A stretch of 64,000 bases of DNA from Deltaproteobacteria bacterium HGW-Deltaproteobacteria-13 (GCA_002840555.1 PHBJ01000012.1:1-64000); one strand, 5' to 3'; counted from the stretch's first letter, positions 30,740 to 40,092 are shown. Numbers and translations are program-made. Notes: generated by a model from the letters alone, not told the origin.

Positions 30740-30775
30740 AAATCAGGCGGCCCCGGCGAAGCAACGGCTTGATTT
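30740..30775 (+). repeat. Hairpin after pstS (possible differential-expression element)
   Basis: AAATCAGGC (30740-30748) can pair with GCTTGATTT (30767-30775) with one G-U pair, enclosing a GC-rich loop. It starts 20 bases after the pstS stop and lacks a long T-run. Such structures after a binding-protein gene often stabilise its message or attenuate downstream transcription; that role here is inference. Confidence 0.45.
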
Positions 30776-30798
30776 TAAGAGATGATTCTTAAGGGATT

Positions 30799-31209
30799 AT
30801 GGAAAAGCAAAAAGTTATATTTGTCTGCACGAATAATTCCGTCCGGTCGCAAATGGCCGAAGCGATTTTAAATTATTTTTATGGAGATCGTTATGAAGCC
30901 TTCAGCGCCGGTTCGGCTCCCTCTCAGGTAAACCCGATGACTACGTTAGTTTTGAAAGAAATCGGAATTGATATGAGTCACCATTACTCCAAAGGACTCG
31001 ATTTATACAAAGATGATAAGTTCGATTATGTCATTACGGTCTGTGACCGGGCTAAAGAATCCTGCCCTTATTTTCCCAAGGGCAAAGAACGGCTGCATAA
31101 AAGCTTCAGGGACCCTTCATTGTTGAAAGGATCACCGGAAGATATGATTGAAGGCTTTCGGGAAATTCGTGATGAAATCAAAAAATGGATTGAAAGAAGG
31201 TTTAAATAG
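30799..31209 (+). CDS. arsC: Thioredoxin-type arsenate reductase (LMW phosphatase fold)
   Basis: This 136-residue protein has the CX5R loop (CTNNSVR, Cys10-Arg16) of low-molecular-weight tyrosine phosphatases and the two resolving cysteines Cys82 and Cys89 in VCDRAKESCP. Cys10, Cys82 and Cys89 are exactly the redox triad positions known from the S. aureus pI258 ArsC, which reduces arsenate to arsenite with thioredoxin. The Asp of FRDPSL is the general acid. Its place between pstS and pstC is unusual: arsenate enters through phosphate transporters, so co-expression would counter mistaken uptake. No arsR or arsenite efflux gene is nearby. A phosphatase role cannot be excluded. Confidence 0.82.
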   Translation: MEKQKVIFVCTNNSVRSQMAEAILNYFYGDRYEAFSAGSAPSQVNPMTTLVLKEIGIDMSHHYSKGLDLYKDDKFDYVITVCDRAKESCPYFPKGKERLHKSFRDPSLLKGSPEDMIEGFREIRDEIKKWIERRFK

Positions 31210-31266
31210 AAACAGCGCTTTTCCGGCTAAGCCAAGAGCCGGAATGAGAGAATTGAGAAAAAAATA

Positions 31267-32154
31267 ATGAACAGAAAAATCAAAGAAAATATTATCAAAT
31301 ATATCTTTTTTGCGTTTGCGCTGGTGTCGATTATCGTACTGGGTCTGATTGTTCTTTCTCTTTTTCGCGAAGGAATGCCGATATTCAAATTAGTTTCATT
31401 AAGTGATTTTCTTTTAGGAAAAGACTGGTATCCGACATCCGATCCGGCGTCTTTCGGCATTTTCTCGCTCATCGTGGGATCTGTTATTGTGACTTTCCTA
31501 GCCATATTCATTGCCGTTCCGCTGGGCGTTCTTTCCGCTATCTACATCGCGGAAATTGCACCGGCTTCGATAAAAGAAATATTTAAATCGGTCATTGAGC
31601 TTTTAGCCGGAATACCTTCCGTTGTTTTAGGTTTTTTCGGCATGGTCATTATCGCCCCCTGGATGCAGGAAACTTTTGATCTGCCCACGGGGCTGAATAT
31701 TATCAACGCCTCTGTTATCCTGGCGATCATGGCCATACCGACCATATCCAGCATCTCGGAAGACGCTCTCTACGCCGTTCCTAATGAATTTAAAGAAGCG
31801 TCCTACGCTTTGGGCGCGACCCGATTTGAAACGATTGCTAAAGTGATTGTGCCTTCCGCGCTGTCGGGTATCTCCACGGCGGTTATCCTGGGAATATCAA
31901 GAGCGATTGGTGAGACGATGGTTGTCTTGATGGTGGCGGGCGGCGCCGCGGCCATTCCCGGAAGTATTTTTGATTCGGTCCGGCCGATGCCGGCCAGTAT
32001 TGCCGCGGAAATGGGGGAGGCGCCTTTTGGCGGAGCCCATTATCATTCTTTGTTCGCTATCGGCATCGTTTTATTTTTTCTGACGCTGGCCTTTAATCTG
32101 ATTGCCGATTATCTTTCTCATAAATTTCATCAATCAGGTTCGGCAACACTGTGA
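31267..32154 (+). CDS. pstC: Phosphate ABC transporter permease PstC
   Basis: PstC is one of two membrane subunits of the Pst importer. The 295 residues have about six membrane helices, the first at residues ~13-36. The ABC-contact EAA loop is present as EASYALGATRFETIAKVIVP. LLAGIPSVVLGFFGM and GISRAIGETMVVLMVAGGAA are typical of PstC. It follows arsC by 57 bases and pstA follows after 12 bases. Confidence 0.95.
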   Translation: MNRKIKENIIKYIFFAFALVSIIVLGLIVLSLFREGMPIFKLVSLSDFLLGKDWYPTSDPASFGIFSLIVGSVIVTFLAIFIAVPLGVLSAIYIAEIAPASIKEIFKSVIELLAGIPSVVLGFFGMVIIAPWMQETFDLPTGLNIINASVILAIMAIPTISSISEDALYAVPNEFKEASYALGATRFETIAKVIVPSALSGISTAVILGISRAIGETMVVLMVAGGAAAIPGSIFDSVRPMPASIAAEMGEAPFGGAHYHSLFAIGIVLFFLTLAFNLIADYLSHKFHQSGSATL

Positions 32155-32166
32155 CGGGATTGAAAT

Positions 32167-33045
32167 ATGAATGAATCAATAAACAGTTCCATGAAGTGGC
32201 GATATTTCAAACAAACACTTTTCTTCGGCATTGTGCGATTATCGTTCCTGATTATCGCCCTGGCCCTGGGCGGGCTTTTATTATATATTGTCATTAACGG
32301 GATTGGCGTTATTAACCTTGATTTCATTACCACGATGCCCACGGATTCCATGACGAGGGGCGGGATCATGCCGGCCATCGTGGGCACCATCTATTTAACG
32401 GTTGGGGCGATCTTAATCGGGTTGCCGCTGGGCGTGGCTTCGGCAATATATTTAACGGAATATGCCGTACAAGGCCGGATGATCAGAATTATCAAGATCG
32501 GAATAAATTGTCTGGCGGGAGTACCTTCCGTTGTATTCGGGCTTTTCGGCCTGGGATTATTTGTTGTGATGCTGAAGTTCGGATCGAGCATTCTGGCCGG
32601 TTCACTGACCCTCGGATTTCTCATTCTTCCGACAATTATCGGCGCCGCCGAGGAGGCGCTCAAAGCCGTGCCCCAGACATTCCGCGAGGCATCTTTAGCG
32701 CTGGGTGTCTCCAAGTGGCAGACGATTTTCCGGATTGTTTTACCCAATGCCCTGCCGGGAATTCTGACAGGCTCTATTCTGGGCGTCGGCCGCGCCGCCG
32801 GAGAGACGGCGCCGATCATGTTTACGGCGGCGGCTTTTTTTACGGCAAAATTACCTGAATCCATTTTTGGCGAAGTTATGGCTCTGCCCTATCATATATA
32901 CGTTCTGGCTACGGCGGGCACGCACATTGAGGAAACCAGGCCGATGCAATTTGGAACGGTGCTTGTTCTTATTGCCGTCGTTCTGGGGATCGATCTGCTG
33001 GCCATCATTATCCGCAGCCGTATGAGGAGAAATAAAAGGTGGTAA
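32167..33045 (+). CDS. pstA: Phosphate ABC transporter permease PstA
   Basis: PstA is the second membrane subunit of the Pst importer. The 292 residues have six predicted helices, the [16 protein letters not shown] segment, the EAA loop [21 protein letters not shown] and [19 protein letters not shown]. The C terminus ends in basic residues ([10 protein letters not shown]). The stop codon is two bases before the pstB start, within its ribosome-binding region, suggesting coupled translation. Confidence 0.95.
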   Translation: MNESINSSMKWRYFKQTLFFGIVRLSFLIIALALGGLLLYIVINGIGVINLDFITTMPTDSMTRGGIMPAIVGTIYLTVGAILIGLPLGVASAIYLTEYAVQGRMIRIIKIGINCLAGVPSVVFGLFGLGLFVVMLKFGSSILAGSLTLGFLILPTIIGAAEEALKAVPQTFREASLALGVSKWQTIFRIVLPNALPGILTGSILGVGRAAGETAPIMFTAAAFFTAKLPESIFGEVMALPYHIYVLATAGTHIEETRPMQFGTVLVLIAVVLGIDLLAIIIRSRMRRNKRW

Positions 33046-33047
33046 GT

Positions 33048-33806
33048 ATGGATGCGAACATGATAATCAGTCTGCATAATGTAAATTTTTACTACGGGCC
33101 GTCGCGCGCCCTGAATGACATCTCCATGGATTTTCCCGAAAAGCAGGTGACGGCACTGATCGGACCATCCGGCTGCGGCAAATCCACATTGCTGAGACTG
33201 TTAAATAGGATGAATGATCTTATTATCGGGACCCGGGTGGAGGGGAAAGTCCTTTTTGAAGGGAAAGATATTTATGACGGTCACGTTGATCCGGTGGAAA
33301 TTCGCCGGAAGATCGGTATGGTTTTCCAGAAACCCAACCCTTTCCCGAAAACGATTTATAATAATATCGCTTACGGTCCGAAACTGACCGGCGCGAATGC
33401 CGGCGATCTGGATGCGCTGGTTGAGCAAAGCTTAAAGCAGGCGGTTTTGTGGGATGAAGTGAAAGATGTTTTAAATAAGTCCGCCATGAATCTTTCCGGC
33501 GGCCAGCAGCAGCGGCTTTGTATCGCGAGAGCGCTGGCCATGAAGCCGGATGTCCTGCTCATGGATGAACCGACTTCGGCGCTTGATCCCATTTCGACCG
33601 CGAAAATTGAAGAGTTGATCGAAGAACTGAAAAAGAACTATACTATTATTATTGTAACACATAACATGCAGCAGGCTGCGCGTATTTCCGATTCAACGGC
33701 GTTCTTTTATATAGGGAATTTGATTGAATATAACAAGACGGAGAAAATTTTTACCAATCCGGATGTTAAACAGACGGAAGATTATATCACGGGAAGATTC
33801 GGTTGA
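33048..33806 (+). CDS. pstB: Phosphate ABC transporter ATPase PstB
   Basis: PstB powers phosphate import. From ATG 33048 (AAAGGTGG 5 bases upstream) it has 252 residues. Visible motifs are Walker [13 protein letters not shown]-loop [12 protein letters not shown] signature LSGGQQQR, Walker [14 protein letters not shown] and the switch His in IIVTHNMQQ. An in-frame GTG at 33039 overlaps the pstA end and is less likely. phoU follows after 21 bases. Confidence 0.96.
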   Translation: MDANMIISLHNVNFYYGPSRALNDISMDFPEKQVTALIGPSGCGKSTLLRLLNRMNDLIIGTRVEGKVLFEGKDIYDGHVDPVEIRRKIGMVFQKPNPFPKTIYNNIAYGPKLTGANAGDLDALVEQSLKQAVLWDEVKDVLNKSAMNLSGGQQQRLCIARALAMKPDVLLMDEPTSALDPISTAKIEELIEELKKNYTIIIVTHNMQQAARISDSTAFFYIGNLIEYNKTEKIFTNPDVKQTEDYITGRFG

Positions 33807-33827
33807 GAAACAGCTGGAGGACAAAAG

Positions 33828-34511
33828 ATGGAAGAGAAAAGACACACCAGTTTGCACTACGAAAAAGAATTACAGGAAATCAAGAATAGCCTGATTTATC
33901 TGGGCGCGCTGACTGAAAAGGCTATTCAGGATGCGATGAAAGCCCTGTCGGAAAGAAATTCCGAAATGGCGAATAAGATTATTAAAGACGATGATGATAT
34001 CGATAAGCTCGACACGGAGTTGGAAGAACGCTGCATTCGCGTTCTGGCGCTGCGCCAGCCGACCGCCATCGACCTGAGGTTTATTACCACGGCGATTAAG
34101 ATCACCGGCCATCTGGAACGAATCGGCGATATGGCGGTGAACATTGCCGAGAAAGCGATCCAGCTGAATCAGGAGCCGCAGCTCAAACCTTATATTGATC
34201 TGCCCCGCATGACGGACCTCGTGACCACCATGATCAAGGATTCCCTGGACAGCTTTATCAACAATGATCTTGAACGCGCGGAAAAAGTCCGGCGAATGGA
34301 AGAGGTGATTGACGACCTCAATGAACAGATTTTTCGCGAGCTTTTAACCTTCATGATGGAAGATTCCAAATCCATTCACCGCGCTCTTTTAATCATGCAG
34401 GTTTCCAAAAACATGGAACGGATTGCGGATCATACCAAGGGCATTGCGGATATGGTAACTTATATGATAACCGGTGAAAACGTTCGACATCAAACCAGGG
34501 AAATCAGTTAG
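33828..34511 (+). CDS. phoU: Phosphate signalling protein PhoU
   Basis: PhoU connects Pst transport activity to the PhoR kinase and limits phosphate uptake. The 227 residues form two three-helix PhoU repeats. Metal-site motifs include DDDIDKLDTELEERCIRVLALRQP and GDMAVNIAEKA in repeat 1, and ERIADHTKGIADMVTYMITG in repeat 2. It lies between pstB and phoR with gaps of 21 and 11 bases, as expected for a single mRNA. Confidence 0.95.
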   Translation: MEEKRHTSLHYEKELQEIKNSLIYLGALTEKAIQDAMKALSERNSEMANKIIKDDDDIDKLDTELEERCIRVLALRQPTAIDLRFITTAIKITGHLERIGDMAVNIAEKAIQLNQEPQLKPYIDLPRMTDLVTTMIKDSLDSFINNDLERAEKVRRMEEVIDDLNEQIFRELLTFMMEDSKSIHRALLIMQVSKNMERIADHTKGIADMVTYMITGENVRHQTREIS

Positions 34512-34522
34512 AGGGAACCGGC

Positions 34523-36268
34523 GTGAAGAGAAATCTTTTTCTGAAAATATTATTCAGCTATCTGATTATTGTCTGCCTGTCTTTTTTTATTTTAGATCTG
34601 TTTGTGCGCGATGAAGTAAAAAACGTTCTTACTGCTAAAATCGAAACGGAATTGTTTTCCTATGCCGGGCTTATCGACCTGAGTTCTCCGGGGAAATCCA
34701 CGGATCGGCTGAAGCAAATTGCCGGGATATCGGCCTCCCGGGTTACCCTGATTGACGCTCGGGGAAAGGTCTTTGCGGATTCGGAAAAAGATGCCGCTCT
34801 TCTGGAAAATCATTTAAACCGGCCGGAAGTACAGGAGGCACGGTTGCGCGGCAGGGGCAAGTCCGTCCGATTCAGCAGTTCGACCGGCATGGATATGCTT
34901 TACGTAGCTGTTGCCGTCAAGGACGGGCCGCAAACCACCGGTTATATCCGGTTGGCGCGTCCTCTGCATGATGTGCAAAGCGCTATTGAAAAAGTCTATC
35001 AGTCTATTTTTCTATCCATGATGATCGTGGCGATTATTTCGCTGGTGATCGCGCTGATCTTCTCTTACCGCCTGTCCGCGCCGATCCGGGCCATGGAAAG
35101 ATTTACCGAAAGGCTGCGGGAGGGAGAGCCGTCCGGGACAATTATTCTGGACACATCGGATGAAACTAAAAAGCTGGCTGATAATATTAACTTTCTTGTT
35201 GATGAACTCAAAAGTAAAATCAGGATTGCCAATGAAGAAAAAAGCAAGCTGATGACGGCCTTTACCAGCATGCATGAAGGTGTTCTGATTATCAATGCGC
35301 AAAACGTCATAGAGTTCGCCAGCCCTGTTCTTGTTCATATGCTGGCTGTTCATTACGATGATGTTAACGGTAAAACACTTATGGAGGCTTTTCGCAGTGT
35401 TGATCTGCAAAAAGCCTTTCTGGAATTTAAGGAAACGCGCATCAATGTGTCCCGCGAAATTATTCTGGATAATATAGAACCGGTTATTTTAAGCGTCAGC
35501 ATTTCCGAAGTTCATGATCATCCTGAAGAAGAAAAAACGATGATCGTGTTTCACGATGTAACACGTCTTAAAAAACTCGAACAGATTCGAGTGGATTTTG
35601 TGGCCAACGTTACTCACGAAATCAGAACGCCGCTGACGGCGATTATCGGATATCTGGAAACAATCAAAGACGGCGCGATTGATAATATCGAGGAGACGAA
35701 AAAATTTATAGATATAATTTTAAGACAAGCCGAAAGACTTCATCGCCTCGTGGAAGATTTGCTGACCATATCCAATATTGAAATGAAGGAAACCAAACTC
35801 AACTTCGAAACGGTTTCCTTGAATACGGCCATCGCTAATGTTATGTCTCTGGTGGAAGGGAAAGCACATTTAAAAAAGATAACGATGAACAGCAGCGTGC
35901 GCGAAAATATTGCGCAGGTAAGAGCGGACAGGGACAAACTCACGCAAATATTTGTAAATATTTTAGACAACGCGATCAAGTTCACTCCGGACGGTGGTCA
36001 TATTTTTATCACGGCGGAGGAAACCGCTGATTACGCCGTTGTATCGGTCACGGATACGGGAATCGGTGTTCACCGGGATGAAATTCAGCGTTTGGGCGAG
36101 CGTTTTTATCGGGTGGACCGGTCGCGTTCTCGCGATTTGGGCGGCACGGGCCTGGGTTTGTCCATTGTAAAGCATCTGATGATGGCGCATGGCGGAAGGA
36201 TGGAGATCGAAAGCCAGTTGGGCCGGGGCACTAAAGTATCATTATTTTTTCCCGTTGTAAAAGGATGA
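34523..36268 (+). CDS. phoR: Phosphate-sensing histidine kinase PhoR
   Basis: PhoR is a membrane sensor kinase, presumed partner of PhoB. The 581 residues begin at GTG 34523. They have two membrane helices (about 7-29 and 160-182) enclosing a periplasmic sensor of roughly 130 residues, then HAMP, PAS (about 245-345), HisKA with phospho-acceptor His365 in VANVTHEIRTPLT, and a HATPase domain (NILDNAIKFTPDGG, DTGIGV, GGTGLGLSIVKHLM). The large extracytoplasmic domain is unlike E. coli PhoR and resembles Gram-positive and deltaproteobacterial PhoR. The kinase is split from phoB by the entire transporter operon. Confidence 0.92.
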   Translation: MKRNLFLKILFSYLIIVCLSFFILDLFVRDEVKNVLTAKIETELFSYAGLIDLSSPGKSTDRLKQIAGISASRVTLIDARGKVFADSEKDAALLENHLNRPEVQEARLRGRGKSVRFSSSTGMDMLYVAVAVKDGPQTTGYIRLARPLHDVQSAIEKVYQSIFLSMMIVAIISLVIALIFSYRLSAPIRAMERFTERLREGEPSGTIILDTSDETKKLADNINFLVDELKSKIRIANEEKSKLMTAFTSMHEGVLIINAQNVIEFASPVLVHMLAVHYDDVNGKTLMEAFRSVDLQKAFLEFKETRINVSREIILDNIEPVILSVSISEVHDHPEEEKTMIVFHDVTRLKKLEQIRVDFVANVTHEIRTPLTAIIGYLETIKDGAIDNIEETKKFIDIILRQAERLHRLVEDLLTISNIEMKETKLNFETVSLNTAIANVMSLVEGKAHLKKITMNSSVRENIAQVRADRDKLTQIFVNILDNAIKFTPDGGHIFITAEETADYAVVSVTDTGIGVHRDEIQRLGERFYRVDRSRSRDLGGTGLGLSIVKHLMMAHGGRMEIESQLGRGTKVSLFFPVVKG

Positions 36269-36309
36269 TGATTTAATAGAGATAATTCATTTGAAATATA
36301 AGGAGGAAT

Positions 36310-36612
36310 ATGATGAGCAATGAAACTCCCTGGTATTTGAAAAAATCACCTTTGGGGAATGCGTATCAGCATTTTTCCAATGTCGCAAAACAGGAAACTG
36401 TTTTAGATGCAAAAACAAAAGAATTAATCAGGTTAGCCGTCGCCTCCGTTTTCAGGTGTAATCATTGTACGGAGCACCATATTAAAGACGCCCTCGGCGC
36501 CGGCGCGACAAAAGAGGAAATATCGGAAGCTTTGCTTCTTGCTTCGTTGCAGTCAGCGGGGACCCAGCTCAATTGGAGCAAAGAATTATTTGAAAAGTAT
36601 CTTGGAAATTAA
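36310..36612 (+). CDS. Carboxymuconolactone decarboxylase/AhpD-family protein
   Basis: This small all-helical protein of 100 residues has the AhpD redox core: Glu38, Cys50-x2-Cys53 and His57 in FRCNHCTEHH. AhpD-like members act as peroxidase or disulfide partners; the true substrate is unknown. AAGGAGG lies just before ATGATG (36310/36313). It follows phoR by 41 bases on the same strand and may be the distal end of the Pho transcript. The next gene starts 40 bases later. Confidence 0.85.
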   Translation: MMSNETPWYLKKSPLGNAYQHFSNVAKQETVLDAKTKELIRLAVASVFRCNHCTEHHIKDALGAGATKEEISEALLLASLQSAGTQLNWSKELFEKYLGN

Positions 36613-36652
36613 TTCGGTTGAAATTTCATCAAATAAATGTTTCGATAATCAC

Positions 36653-37477
36653 ATGGAAAGTTTGATAGCCAAAGCAATACAGCTAAAATACCAGCCGGTG
36701 GCGCTGATGTGGTCCGATGAAAAACCGGCGGACGCCATGCAGTTTGCCGAAGGCAAGTGGGGCTGTGTGATGTGGCTGGCGGTTCACGCGGCTAAGGGGA
36801 AAGCAGCAGTCGCTGATAAAAAGACATTCGGTTGTTTCGGCGGCGGCGTGGGGTTGGGTTTCGGTAACCAGTATAAAAATTTCCCCGGCGGCGAGGAAGG
36901 ATTCTGTTACTTTCTTTCCACCGGCAATGCCGACCGCGAAGGCGGAATGGAGATTGCCGAAAAGATTAAACCTTACATGACCAAAGAAAGCTACGATCAT
37001 TTCCTGTATGGCGAGCGCAACATTAAAAGCCCGGAACTCGTTGAAGAATTTGTCAAGGCGCTGCCGCTCACGGAGATTCCTGATCAATATGTTGTTTTCC
37101 GGCCGCTGTCGGATGTTGATCCCATCAAAGCAAAACCGCAGACGATAATATTTTTCGTCAATCCCGATCAACTCTCCGCCCTGACGCTGCTGGCCAATTA
37201 CGAACGTGTCGATAATGAAAATGTGATTATTCCCTATGCCGCCGGCTGCCAGACCATCGGCATTTATCCATACCGTGAGGCAACGTCAGCCAAACCGCGC
37301 GCCGTGGTGGGTCTGACCGATCTTTCCGCCCGCGTTTACGTTCGCAAACAGCTGGGCGATTCAAATTTTATGACCTTTGCCGTTCCTTTCGCTCTCTTCG
37401 AAGAAATGGAACAAAACGTTCCCGGTTCTTTTCTGGAGCGTCATACCTGGCAGAGTTTGCTTTCCGAAAAGAGTTAG
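36653..37477 (+). CDS. DUF169 family protein
   Basis: This 274-residue protein resembles the DUF169 (ArCR) family of anaerobes and archaea. Visible features are QPVALMWSDEKP near the N terminus, KWGCVMWLAVHAAKGKAAVA, a cysteine/glycine motif FGCFGGGVGLGFG, then FVNPDQLSALTLLANY and AAGCQTIGIYPY. The conserved cysteines hint at metal or redox binding, but no activity is established. ATG 36653 is chosen because upstream in-frame codons overlap the AhpD-like gene; there is no strong ribosome-binding site. Confidence 0.8.
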   Translation: MESLIAKAIQLKYQPVALMWSDEKPADAMQFAEGKWGCVMWLAVHAAKGKAAVADKKTFGCFGGGVGLGFGNQYKNFPGGEEGFCYFLSTGNADREGGMEIAEKIKPYMTKESYDHFLYGERNIKSPELVEEFVKALPLTEIPDQYVVFRPLSDVDPIKAKPQTIIFFVNPDQLSALTLLANYERVDNENVIIPYAAGCQTIGIYPYREATSAKPRAVVGLTDLSARVYVRKQLGDSNFMTFAVPFALFEEMEQNVPGSFLERHTWQSLLSEKS

Positions 37478-37575
37478 CCCTGATCATATGGGAACAGCAT
37501 GAGTCCGCATCATGAATAGGGTGGTACGCCTTTCGAATGATCTTTGGGTTGCCCCGGTGTGCCGGATTGCCGCTG

Positions 37576-38325
37576 CTACCTGCTCAGCGTATATTCATTC
37601 ATGACTTTCAGCTTTTCCATAATGAATTGACGTACCATTTGCGCCGTATCCGCCGCTGATAAACCCTTAAAAACGGAATATGGGATTTCTTCATAAATTT
37701 TTATATATATTTTTTGCACGCCGGTAAAATTCATGCTGTATTTAGGCAGAGCCTTGTTTGTGCCGCTGATGACAATGGGCAGAATGGGAACTTTCTCCTT
37801 CAGAGCCATTTCAAAAGCGCCGAGCTTAAAGCTTTTAACCTCTCCATCGGGAGAGCGGGTGCCTTCCGGAAACATGAAGATGGAACTGCCCTCACGCAAA
37901 TGGATTGAACAATGCCGCAGCATCTGGTCAACGCTTTCCTTATCGCCACGTTTCAGTTTCACGTAACGGTTCAGAATCATATTCCAGCCGATGAACGGCA
38001 CCCGGAACATTTCGGCTTTGGATACCCATTTATAATGAAAAAAAAGCCGGAAAGCGACCAGGATATCCATCTGCGACTGATGATTGGAAACAATCATATA
38101 AACGGAATTTTTTCTGACATTTTCGCGGCCTTCGATGCGAATCCTCCAGGCAGGCATCACCCAGGTATAAATCGAAGCCCAAAAGCAGGTGAACAAATGC
38201 AAAAGACGCAAACGCCGGTCAAAGGGGTAAGAAATGATGCGCAAAAGTAAAGCCATCAAGTACAGAAAGCTGGACGTCAAGGCGATAAAGAAAAGAAAAA
38301 AAGCGCTCACGGAACGATTTAGCAT
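37576..38325 (-). CDS. plsC: 1-acyl-sn-glycerol-3-phosphate acyltransferase
   Basis: This enzyme acylates lysophosphatidate to phosphatidate in membrane lipid synthesis. From the ATG at 38325 it has 249 residues starting MLNRSVSAFFLFF. An upstream in-frame ATG at 38403 would add 26 residues that look non-coding. Membrane helices occupy the first ~55 residues. Catalytic NHQSQMD (HX4D) and the substrate motif FPEGTRS are intact. It is convergent with the DUF169 gene (98 bases between, no clear terminator) and divergent from the porin. Confidence 0.92.
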   Translation of the reverse strand: MLNRSVSAFFLFFIALTSSFLYLMALLLRIISYPFDRRLRLLHLFTCFWASIYTWVMPAWRIRIEGRENVRKNSVYMIVSNHQSQMDILVAFRLFFHYKWVSKAEMFRVPFIGWNMILNRYVKLKRGDKESVDQMLRHCSIHLREGSSIFMFPEGTRSPDGEVKSFKLGAFEMALKEKVPILPIVISGTNKALPKYSMNFTGVQKIYIKIYEEIPYSVFKGLSAADTAQMVRQFIMEKLKVMNEYTLSR

Positions 38326-38615
38326 ATCAAATCCATTTATATATGATTTTGAAAAACACTTAACGGTAAGAATATAGAAAGAAGCGATGTCCGTGTCAAT
38401 CAAATATTAATGGATAAAGGTCTAACCGGTTCAGCCGGGGATATTTAAAGCTAATGATTGGGATTGAATATAAAAAGGCAATCCTCTGAATTTTTCTCTG
38501 AAAAATTTAGATCATATTCTAAATTGAAATCTTTCCGAAAACATCAAAATGCCGCTTTTGATTAATATAATACGGCTTCAAATCTTAAGTTTTATTTCTT
38601 GATACCTTAACGGGA

Positions 38616-38649
38616 TCGTCATCATTCTGTAATGCAAAGCGTGTACATC
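38616..38649 (+). promoter_or_regulatory. Pho-box-like site upstream of the porin gene
   Basis: TCGTCAT (38616-38622, 5 of 7) and CTGTAAT (38627-38633, 6 of 7) match the CTGTCAT half-site with the required 11-base periodicity. A weak -10 candidate TACATC lies 10 bases downstream (38644-38649), the same spacing as at pstS. The 370-base plsC-porin gap is otherwise AT-rich with nothing else I recognise. Confidence 0.55.
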
Positions 38650-38695
38650 TGCTCTCGCAATTGCATAAAAATAACTTTTAATTCAGGAGGGAAAA

Positions 38696-40048
38696 ATGAA
38701 GAGATTTTGGTTAATTTTGTTATCACTGGGGCTGGTTATGGCTTTCAGTGCGTCGGCCTTTGCGGTTGACGTTAAGGTGAGCGGCGAGTTTTATGCCGCC
38801 GGAATGTATTTAAATAAAACCAATGTAAATGATAAAGACTATTCCGTTAAAGATGTTGATTATCGCTCGAATCTGAGCACGGCCTTCTTTTATCAGAGAC
38901 TGCGCGTCGGGACAGATTTTATCATAGATCCCAGTTTGAAACTGGTTACCCGCTTTGACGCCATGGAAAGAATCTGGGGAGGCACGAGAAATACGGGAAA
39001 AGAGCCGCCATCGCTGGCTATCGATTCATCAGGAAGCCGCTCGGAAAATGAGAACATTGCGATTGACTGGGTATATATCGATTATAAATCACCTGTCGGT
39101 ATTTTTGATGTCGGTATTATGAATGACGGAAGCACCGGAACTATTTTCGGCAACAGTTTAGCGCCGGCCGCCAGGATAAAGTATTCTTATGCTTTGGCTC
39201 CCTTCACTATTAATGCCGCTTATACAAAAGGGAAAGATCAGAGCTATTCAGCCGTTACTACAACATCTTCCTTCACGGATGGGGATAATGATAAATATGG
39301 TCTGGAAGGAGTCTACTCCTGGAAAGACGGCAAGGCGGGCCTGAATGTTAATTACTATCGTTATGCCGAAAAAAAGCCAGGTTCTGATTACATGAAAACT
39401 TACTTTCTTTTCACTCCTTACGCCATTGCGAAAGTCGGTCCGGTTGCTCTGCAGGCGGAATTTAATTACGCAACGGGCAAGTATAAAAAATATGATAACG
39501 ATGCTTTAGGTTCAGACCAAAGACTCGAAAGCATGAGCGGTTGGATTGACGCCACCGCCACCTTTGCCCCCATCTATGTTGGCGCAACCATAGCTCATGT
39601 ATCCGGTGATGATCCCAGTACTCCGGATGTAAAGAAGGGCGCCCTGGATGGCGGCCGTGATTGGAATCCCTGCCTGATCATGTTTAACTACTATGATGTG
39701 GCTAATTGGGTAGGAGCTGTTTCCGGTTACAATAGCTCACAAGTTACAGGTCCCATGACCAATGCCTGGTTCGGTCAGGGCAGAATCGGTGTAAAACCCG
39801 TTCCCGAGTTGGATGCGATGCTTTCAGTTTCCTATGCGCAGGCGGATAAAAAACCAACAGGCTATGCCAATGGTACTTATGGTACGGAAATTGATCTTAC
39901 CGGCACTTACAAAATCACCAATAATCTGTCCTATATGCTGGGCGTTGGTTACCTTTTTACCGGTGATTATTTCAAAGGTTACGATTTACCGGGAACCAAA
40001 GTTAATGATGATTTCATAGTGATCAATAAACTGACCCTGGCTTTCTAA
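38696..40048 (+). CDS. Outer-membrane beta-barrel porin
   Basis: The 450-residue protein has a Sec signal peptide (about 1-23, SASAFA then VDVKVSGEFY). The body consists of alternating polar/hydrophobic strands rich in Tyr, Gly and Asp. It ends LTLAF, with the C-terminal Phe needed for BamA recognition. It fits a 16-strand-type porin; I cannot assign a family with certainty. AGGAGGG precedes the ATG. The Pho-box-like site upstream and its closeness to the pst genes suggest a phosphate-starvation porin with a role like PhoE or OprP. That is inference from context. Confidence 0.85.
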   Translation: MKRFWLILLSLGLVMAFSASAFAVDVKVSGEFYAAGMYLNKTNVNDKDYSVKDVDYRSNLSTAFFYQRLRVGTDFIIDPSLKLVTRFDAMERIWGGTRNTGKEPPSLAIDSSGSRSENENIAIDWVYIDYKSPVGIFDVGIMNDGSTGTIFGNSLAPAARIKYSYALAPFTINAAYTKGKDQSYSAVTTTSSFTDGDNDKYGLEGVYSWKDGKAGLNVNYYRYAEKKPGSDYMKTYFLFTPYAIAKVGPVALQAEFNYATGKYKKYDNDALGSDQRLESMSGWIDATATFAPIYVGATIAHVSGDDPSTPDVKKGALDGGRDWNPCLIMFNYYDVANWVGAVSGYNSSQVTGPMTNAWFGQGRIGVKPVPELDAMLSVSYAQADKKPTGYANGTYGTEIDLTGTYKITNNLSYMLGVGYLFTGDYFKGYDLPGTKVNDDFIVINKLTLAF

Positions 40049-40092
40049 AAGCAACGGTGCTGGGTAAAGCACTGCTGATTTAAACCCTACCT

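Noticed and set aside
36539-36652. N-terminal extension of the DUF169 gene, or a fusion with the AhpD-like gene
   Set aside because: The extension is the out-of-frame overlap of the upstream gene and shows no family similarity. ATG 36653 gives the expected N terminus.
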